Part shown: piece after piece, positions 58,839-64,000 of the stretch
Position numbering within the stretch: the first letter of the stretch is position 1
Layout of the letters: the number at the start of each line of letters is the position of its first letter
DNA from: Phaeosaccion multiseriatum
Taxonomy: Eukaryota > Ochrophyta, other classes
Assembly: GCA_965112735.1 (NCBI GenBank)
Contig: OZ218961.1
Span: 1,922,001-1,986,000 of the forward strand
Direction: 5' to 3'
Length of the DNA stretch: 64,000 nt
The notes under the pieces: generated by a model
Databases searched by the model: none
What the model was told of the DNA's origin: nothing
Seen by the model: only the letters and a program-made list of their open reading frames with translations
Position numbers and translations under genes: made by a program

Positions 58839-60606
58839 ACAGCAAAGACCCGATCAGCCTACCTTTGTTTGACGAGCCTCCCTCACTTGCCCCTCTCTTC
58901 TCTTTGTCCTCACACCTCGCTCTCTCTGTCTAGACATCCTCTGTTCTGACACCCCTTCACACCGCTTTCCACACCCCATACACCTCCATTTGTGCCTAAC
59001 CAGAGCGCTCAAGTGGTACTTGAGGAAGGCAGCGGACTCATCCCATACACCCCTATATTCTCACCCGGTATACCTCCAATATGCTCTCCATATGCTTCTA
59101 ATTTACACCCCATACACCTATGTATGTACCTAACCTGAGCGCTCAAGTAGTACTTGAGGAAGGAAGCGGACTGACACTTTGCCCAACTTGGTCCTTCTTC
59201 GTCTTCGTCATACTGAAGGGGGAAGGGGGGAGGGGAGGAGGTGAGAAAGAGAGAGGGGAAAAGAGAGGGACGGAGGGAGACGCACTCCTCCCCTGCGAGA
59301 GACCATACAAAGTAGCCAGTAGCAGTGCCTCTTGCTACCCAAGCCTTCACCGATCCACCTACCCACCCACCCATTGACTTACTACCCCTCCCCCCGCTCA
59401 CCCACGTACCCTGTATTACCAACACCCCTACTCACTTCATAGGTGCCCCCCGCCGGCCAGGGAAAGCCCTTGGTGTCCTCTGCCTGAGCCTTGAGGAAGA
59501 GATCCTCCACCCACGTCGGCACACCCTCACCACAAAACTTGCGTGCAAGAAGGTCCTGGTGGAAGTCAACGATGGTGTAGATGCCATGCTTTGCCAGAAG
59601 CGCAATTATGTTGTTGATGTGGTCCAGGTACTCCATGTCATAGACCCCTCGCGTGCTGGGTTCCACGCCTACCCACATGACGCCGAGACGGACGACGTTG
59701 AAGCCCCAGTTCTAGGCAAGGGTCAGGCCCAGCGTTGTAGGGTGGGGGGGAGGAGGGGAGAAGGAGGAGGAGGGAGGAGGAGGAGTGTGGAGGAGGAGCA
59801 GGAGGAGGAGTGTGGAGGGGGAGGAGGAGTTAGGAGTAGTAGTGGTAGTAGTAGCAGTAGTAGTAGTAGTAGTAGCAGTAGCAGTAGTAGTAGTGGTATC
59901 AGTAGTAGTAGTAGCAGCAATGGTAGTAGTAAGTAGTAGTAAGTAGAAGAAGTAGTAGCAGTAGCAGTAGTAGTAGTAATAGTAGTAGTAGAGGAGGAGT
60001 AGTAGGATAGTAGAAATGGCCGCAGCAGTAGTAGGGCCAGTAGAAAAGGCAGTAGAGGTAGAAGAAGTAGGGGGATGCGTTTGTTTGCCTAGTGCCCCCA
60101 CCAATGTGGTGTGCTCGCCCTACACACCTTCAGATTGATTGCATCCTCTTCGCACAGAGACTCCTCGTTGTGGAACTTGTCGTAGATGGGGTAGTAAGGC
60201 TCCTTCTTCATCACCTGATTTCGGCGCACGCGAGCAGTAGACAGCGGAAGGGAGAGAGAGAGAGAGGGAGGAAGAGAGAGATGAGAGAGGGAGGCGGGAA
60301 AGGCAGAGCCTTCTTTGCGCCTCCAACCCCCCTCCTCACCGCGTTCATGCCGTGGAAGATCCGCGTCCTTCCCAGCGTGTCGTGGAAGAGGTGGTTGGTC
60401 TTGTTGACCTTGATTAGCAAACCTGGGGGCATTTGGGCGTCCATCATCCCGTCTTTGATGCACGAGCCTTCCAAATCCACAGTGCATTGCTGTCCATCGT
60501 CTTTCGCCCCTGCTGCTGCTGCTGATGCCTCTCCCACCGGACTGAGTCTAAGAATGAGCGCGAGAGGCAGCAGTAGAAGCCTTGCGAACAGGCCCACACC
60601 ATCCAT
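53458..60606 (-). CDS. GH5 endoglycoceramidase/glucosylceramidase-like hydrolase, secreted
   Basis: Fourteen exons: 60606..60340, 60214..60128, 59711..59436, 59212..59135, 58791..58657, 58295..58236, 57647..57588, 57413..57328, 56971..56894, 56572..56407, 56069..55962, 55534..55040, 54396..54289, 53826..53458 (790 aa, every phase agrees). A signal peptide (LLLLPLALILRLSPVGEASA) is followed by FHGMNAV, NWGFNVVRLGVMW and YTIVDFHQD. The acid/base Glu is in GYEIMNEP (E280) and the nucleophile Glu in FLTEFG (E397), with WAGD, WAYWPQGF and SWAYWSFK around the sites. A C-terminal beta domain (VPLKMHFDATSKDFVLEF) resembles that of endoglycoceramidases, with an Ala/Ser-rich insertion, and the protein ends in an extension with a CTG-encoded Gln run. 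Family members hydrolyse the sugar-ceramide bond of glycosphingolipids. Both catalytic residues are present. Its introns hold most of the repeats in the right part of the window. Confidence 0.91.
54119..54244. repeat. (TTCC)n microsatellite in GH5 intron 13
   Basis: About 125 bp. Purine-rich (GGAA)n on the coding (-) strand, on the donor side of the intron. Confidence 0.95.
54410..54880. repeat. (GGA)n tract forming a giant pyrimidine tract of GH5 intron 12
   Basis: About 470 bp, mostly GGA triplets. On the coding (-) strand it is (TCC)n ending at the acceptor CTCCTCGTTAG (54397), the same arrangement as in the tyrosinase intron. Confidence 0.96.
55540..55780. repeat. Degenerate GGATGGCAGTGGAT repeats in GH5 intron 11
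   Basis: Many tandem 8-16-bp variants of GGATGGCAGTGGATGG. The same word appears in other GH5 introns (56590-56700, 57660-57750, 58310-58460) and in the neighbouring coiled-coil gene (62230-62300). Confidence 0.9.
56740..56878. repeat. CTGTCCTGACACCC tandem repeat in GH5 intron 9
   Basis: About eight units of 16-17 bp. The reverse complement GGGTGTCAGGACAG is the word also seen near 4150, 4820, 36830 and 47480. Confidence 0.92.
57085..57327. repeat. (CCTC)n tract beginning at the GH5 exon 8 donor
   Basis: On the coding (-) strand it is GTGAGGGAGGGAGGG..., continuing the donor at 57327 for about 240 bp. The acceptor half of the same intron is CCTCTCCCTCCCC-like. Confidence 0.94.
57959..58136. 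repeat. (CTAC)n microsatellite in GH5 intron 6
   Basis: About 180 bp of CTAC units with TTAC and CCTC interruptions. Confidence 0.95.
58985..59045 (-). repeat. Duplicated exon end and donor (pseudo-exon) in GH5 intron 4
   Basis: Matches the end of real exon 4 and its donor (59115..59175). Both contain GCGCTCAAGT.GTACTTGAGG and the flanking CCCCATACACCT on the intron side. The copy lies about 130 bp downstream in the transcript. Confidence 0.88.
59832..60010. repeat. (GTA)n-type trinucleotide tract in GH5 intron 2
   Basis: About 180 bp of GTA/GCA/AGT triplets with interruptions, next to GGA triplets on its left. Confidence 0.92.
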
Positions 60607-60942
60607 GGGTCTTCTCTCTGCCCCTACGATGCATCCAAGTGGCTGGGGGTATTCCACATCCGAACATAATCACAGATGACGATTTCAACTGCCCGCCTTC
60701 CTCTTCTCTTGTGCCTCCCGCTCTTCCGCCTGCGGCAGGGGGAATCCTTTGCTGACCGTGACCATATTGATACAGTGAAGGTGTAGCAGGACTCGCAGCA
60801 GGAGATCAGAAGAGAAGCGGCCGAGAAGCGGGTATGTAACGCTTCACGGGACGCTCCTCGTCACCCACCTCCCTCCTCACTCGTCAGGGTGCCGCATAGA
60901 TAGACCCTCCGTGTGAGCAGGCAAGCACATATCCTCGCAGCC
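60607..60942. promoter_or_regulatory. Divergent promoter region between GH5 and the coiled-coil gene
   Basis: 336 bp between start codons, unique sequence, no clear TATA box. Confidence 0.5.
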
Positions 60943-63900
60943 ATGCCTTCGTACTCGCAGCAGGGGCACGGACAGGGCGGGCAGAGGTCCACGAAGATGT
61001 CCCAGCGCACGGCGTGCCTGCTCAAGAAGAAGGAGTTGTCTCAGCTTGTCAAGGACCAACTGGTCTATTGCCAGAACCTCAGGCAAGCAGACGTAAGAGG
61101 CATCATCGAGAGGAATGCCACGGAGGCGGGTCGTCTCGCGGACGCTCAGGTGAGTGGGCGAAGGCTCAAGCTCAACGCATTGAAGGCAAGCGCCGAGACG
61201 ATGCAACAGGGCGGAGAGAGAGAAAAGGGGGCGCGCGTGAACTGTGCTCTGGAGTTCGTGAGTAGCAACTTGAGGAGGGAGATTAGGGGGAAGAGGACGA
61301 ACGCTCAGCTGGAATCGAGGGTAGCGACTCGAGAAGATTGTCCCGGCTTGAGCAGGGAGGGGGAGGGGATGTGGAGAGGACAAACGCTAAGCCCCCTTTG
61401 TGAATCGATGTAAAGATAATGCCTCTTCTCCACCCCCACCCTTTTGAGCACCCTCTCACTGCGTGGGATGTGCTTAACTAAACACGCTCCACCTCTCATG
61501 ATATCAGGGCAAGGTAGTGGAGCTAAAAGCCGACATACGGGCGCTGAACGAGTGTGCAATAGTCCAGCGCCAGCGACTTGACCTCGTCATCAACAACGGG
61601 GCCACGGATGCAGCAGCAGCAGAGAGGGACAAGCAACAGTCCGGCGAGGGACGAGGCGGGGATGGAGGAGGGGCTGGGCCGAAGGGCAAGGGGGGGCGGC
61701 ACGAACCCTTTGACGTGCAGGCCATGGAGAGAGCGTTTCAGAAGTTGGGCCTCGCGGATGACATGTCCCAGGCAGTGTCGGCCTTCACCTTACTCATCAA
61801 TGTGAGTCGGTGATACAGTTGGTGCAGTTGGTGGTACAGGGGAGGGAGGGAGGGAGGGAGGGAGAGAGAGGGAGGGAGGGAGGGAGGGTGGGCGGGCGCG
61901 AGGGAGGGAGGGAGCGTAGCTGGGTGGGTGGACTGCCTGGGGGTTGCAGAGAGGAGGCAGGCCGGCGTTGTTCTAATGACTTACCCTCCCTCTCTCCCTC
62001 CCTCCTTCGCAGATGCGGGACAAGGTGGTGACAACGCTGAACCACGACCTCCTGACCCTTAAACGCAGTTTAGACAAGGAGTTTGGTGCCGCCTTTGATG
62101 ATGTTCGAGCCCTCCTCCGCTCTGAGAAGAATACGCACACCATCGCTAACTCGGGCCAAATGGTCTCCCCGGCCACCAGACTCACCGTGGAGCTCTGCAC
62201 GTCCTTCGAGGTTAGGATGAGGAGGAACATCGGAGGGCAGTGGAGGGCAGTGGAGGGCAGTAGATGGCAATGGATGGATGGATGGATGGATGGATGGATG
62301 GTTGGATTGGGGGAGGGAAGGAGGAGATCACTCGGTAGCTTCCACCAGTGCGCACCACGAGCGATCGTACTCTGCCTGTCGCCGCCGTCAAGTGTTGCGT
62401 GTTTCGGTCTGAAACGCCCTCCTCAGCGGCGTGCTTGCTTGCTCTGCTGTTTTCGAGAGGGTCACTTCTCCCCCCCCCCCCTCCCTGCCCCCGACTGCAA
62501 CCTCACTCACCTTGTTTGCCACCTTTCCTTTCCCCTCTTCCTCTGCCCCCCTCCTCGGTCGCGTGATGACATCTCTTGGTGCTGGCCTGCCTGCCTACCG
62601 GCGCATATGCCTGGCTGCCTGCCTGCCCGTATGCCTGCCTGTCCATATGCCTGGCTGCCGTGTGGTGCCATCCCTCACTACGGCCTGGCTGTCCAGGTGC
62701 TGGTGCACGCTGTGCAAGGCCTTCGTACCGTCAAGGAGGGGCTCGATCAAACGATGGTGCTCAAGCAGCTGAGGCTCGACAATGATCGCCTTTCGAGGGA
62801 GGTAGAGGAGCATGTCACGGAGCTCAAGAGTGAGTGGAGGACTGACGGGAGGGAGGAGGGGGTAGGGGGGAGGGAGGGAGGAAGGGAGGGAAGGGAGGGG
62901 GGAGGGAAGGGAGGAGGGAGGGAGGAAGGGAGGGAGGGAGGGAGGGGAGGGGGGGGAGGAGGACGAGGAGGACGAGGAGGATGAGGGGGAGGAGAAGGAG
63001 GAGGAGGAGGAGGAGGATGAGGAAGGTGAGGGGGAGGAGGAGGAGGAAGGGGAGGAGGAGGAAGAGGAGTAGTTTCCCTGTGCTATGGGCCTTTGTGGTC
63101 TGCATGGTCTGCATGTGCGTGTGCGTGTGCGTGTACGTGTGTACGTGTGCGTGTATGTATGCGTACTTTGTGTACTTACGTGTGCCTGTGCAACAGGAAT
63201 ACACCACACATACCGAGAGCTGCAGAGCCCCGAGCTTGCCCTCGGATTGGGCAATCGGCAGCGCAGAATCATAGAGGAGCAGTTGCAGGACCTCAACAAA
63301 CTCAAGGGACAGGTGAGATGGGGGGAGGGTTGCGCTTGACAATTGCGCTTGACACTTGTGCTTGACTGTTGTGCTTGACATTGGTGTGGTTCGTCGCCCT
63401 CCTGGGGGCAGGTCGTATTTATTCCTGGTGCTGTAAGTAGCCTACTGGTTCGCGTCTGCGTTCCGAACCCCCCCCCGCCCCCAATCTGACCACCCCTCCT
63501 TCCCCTACTTCATCTGTGTGTGCGCGCGCGTGTGCGACCCCACGGCGACGTTAGGTGAACGTTCTCCTGCGAGAACAGTCTCTGCTACTCGCCGAGAACG
63601 GTCGGCACAAAGACGCCCTTGGTGAGGTGACCTCTCTCATGGCGGCGAAGACAAGTCTGTACGAGAGAGAGAAGGCATGGCTCATGCCGAGGGTGAGTAG
63701 CGTCCCAGTTGTGTGCATATGAGTAGCGTCCGAGTTGTGTGTATATGAGCGTGTGTGAGTGTGCGTGTGTGTATGAGCGTGTATGTGCATGGGTATGTAT
63801 CTAACGAGGAAGAAGAGCAGATTAATTATGAGAGAGGAGGAATGAAGCGAAGGAATGAAGCAAAGAAAGACGGAAGAATCACTTGGTGCTGCTGCTGTCC

Positions 63901-64000
63901 TCCATCTGTGATGGGCCGAACAACCAACACGTCTACAGGTGGAGGCTGCCCAGAAGCGTGCTCAGGAGGTTGAGGAGACGATGAAGCAGCTCAGCCTTGA
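60943..64000 (+). CDS. Coiled-coil protein, 3' truncated by window edge
   Basis: Exons 60943..61149, 61508..61801, 62013..62210, 62697..62829, 63197..63312, 63555..63692, 63939..64000+ (382 residues visible; phases agree). No catalytic motif and no family recognised. The visible part is mostly charged helix with heptad-like spacing: LLKKKELSQLVKDQLVYCQN, VVELKADIRALNECA, LRLDNDRLSREVEEHVTELK, RRIIEEQLQDLNKLKGQ, VEAAQKRAQEVEETMKQL. A Gly/Asp-rich loop (about 105-125) breaks the helix. EPFDVQAMERAFQKLGLADD could be a small helical domain. The composition resembles structural coiled-coil proteins of the cytoskeleton or cilium, but that is a guess. The ATG at 60943 was preferred over the in-frame GTG at 60913. 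Introns 2 and 4 contain GGGA and GGA tracts, and intron 3 a GGATGGATGG run. Confidence 0.65.

Overview
This is a eukaryotic nuclear window, GC-rich and full of introns. I rebuilt 15 protein-coding genes exon by exon from GT-AG junctions, reading-frame phase and protein-family conservation, giving about 75 introns. The best clue to the organism is the FtsH gene. Its protein starts with a signal-peptide-like stretch ending in an Ala/Ser-Phe junction (SAEAF), followed by a transit-like region and a thylakoid-type hydrophobic segment. That pattern is typical of algae with a red-derived complex plastid, so I infer a photosynthetic stramenopile (ochrophyte). A finer assignment is not possible from sequence alone. 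I see no rRNA, tRNA, CRISPR array or prokaryotic operon.

Layout, left to right. A truncated tyrosinase-like copper enzyme (-) and Vms1/ANKZF1 (-, ribosome-quality-control release factor). Vms1 is divergent from a secreted or membrane NAGPA-like phosphodiester glycosidase (+), which is followed after only 60 bp by a seven-helix membrane protein, 'A' (+). eIF5 (-) is divergent from an ankyrin+WW protein (+). Next come an AMSH-like JAMM deubiquitinase (+) bracketed by a long inverted repeat, then a block of tandem and palindromic repeats at 31.7-32.8 kb. DGAT2 (+) and COX11 (-) converge. A small membrane ORF (-) is followed by seven-helix protein 'B' (+), a paralogue of A. UVSSA-like (-) is divergent from plastid FtsH (+). 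A GH5 endoglycoceramidase-like hydrolase (-, 14 exons) is divergent from a coiled-coil protein (+, runs off the right edge).

The genes do not form one pathway. They are housekeeping (translation initiation, ribosome rescue, cytochrome oxidase assembly, thylakoid protease), lipid (DGAT2, sphingolipid hydrolase), endosomal/DNA-repair and membrane-receptor-like functions. Gene starts are often paired head to head across short gaps (about 210, 775, 325 and 336 bp).

The most unusual content is non-coding. Intron microsatellites appear to grow from splice signals: GTGA repeats begin at 5' splice sites, and TCC/CTC tracts up to about 470 bp end at 3' splice sites. A word close to TTGGTGATACAGCAGC recurs at least ten times in introns, intergenic DNA and coding exons, and twice forms the 3' splice-site region. 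Two genes carry tandemly duplicated exon edges with their splice sites. Two eIF5 introns share a nearly identical ~142-bp element. The main biological novelty candidate is the pair of Cys-rich/seven-helix paralogues A and B.
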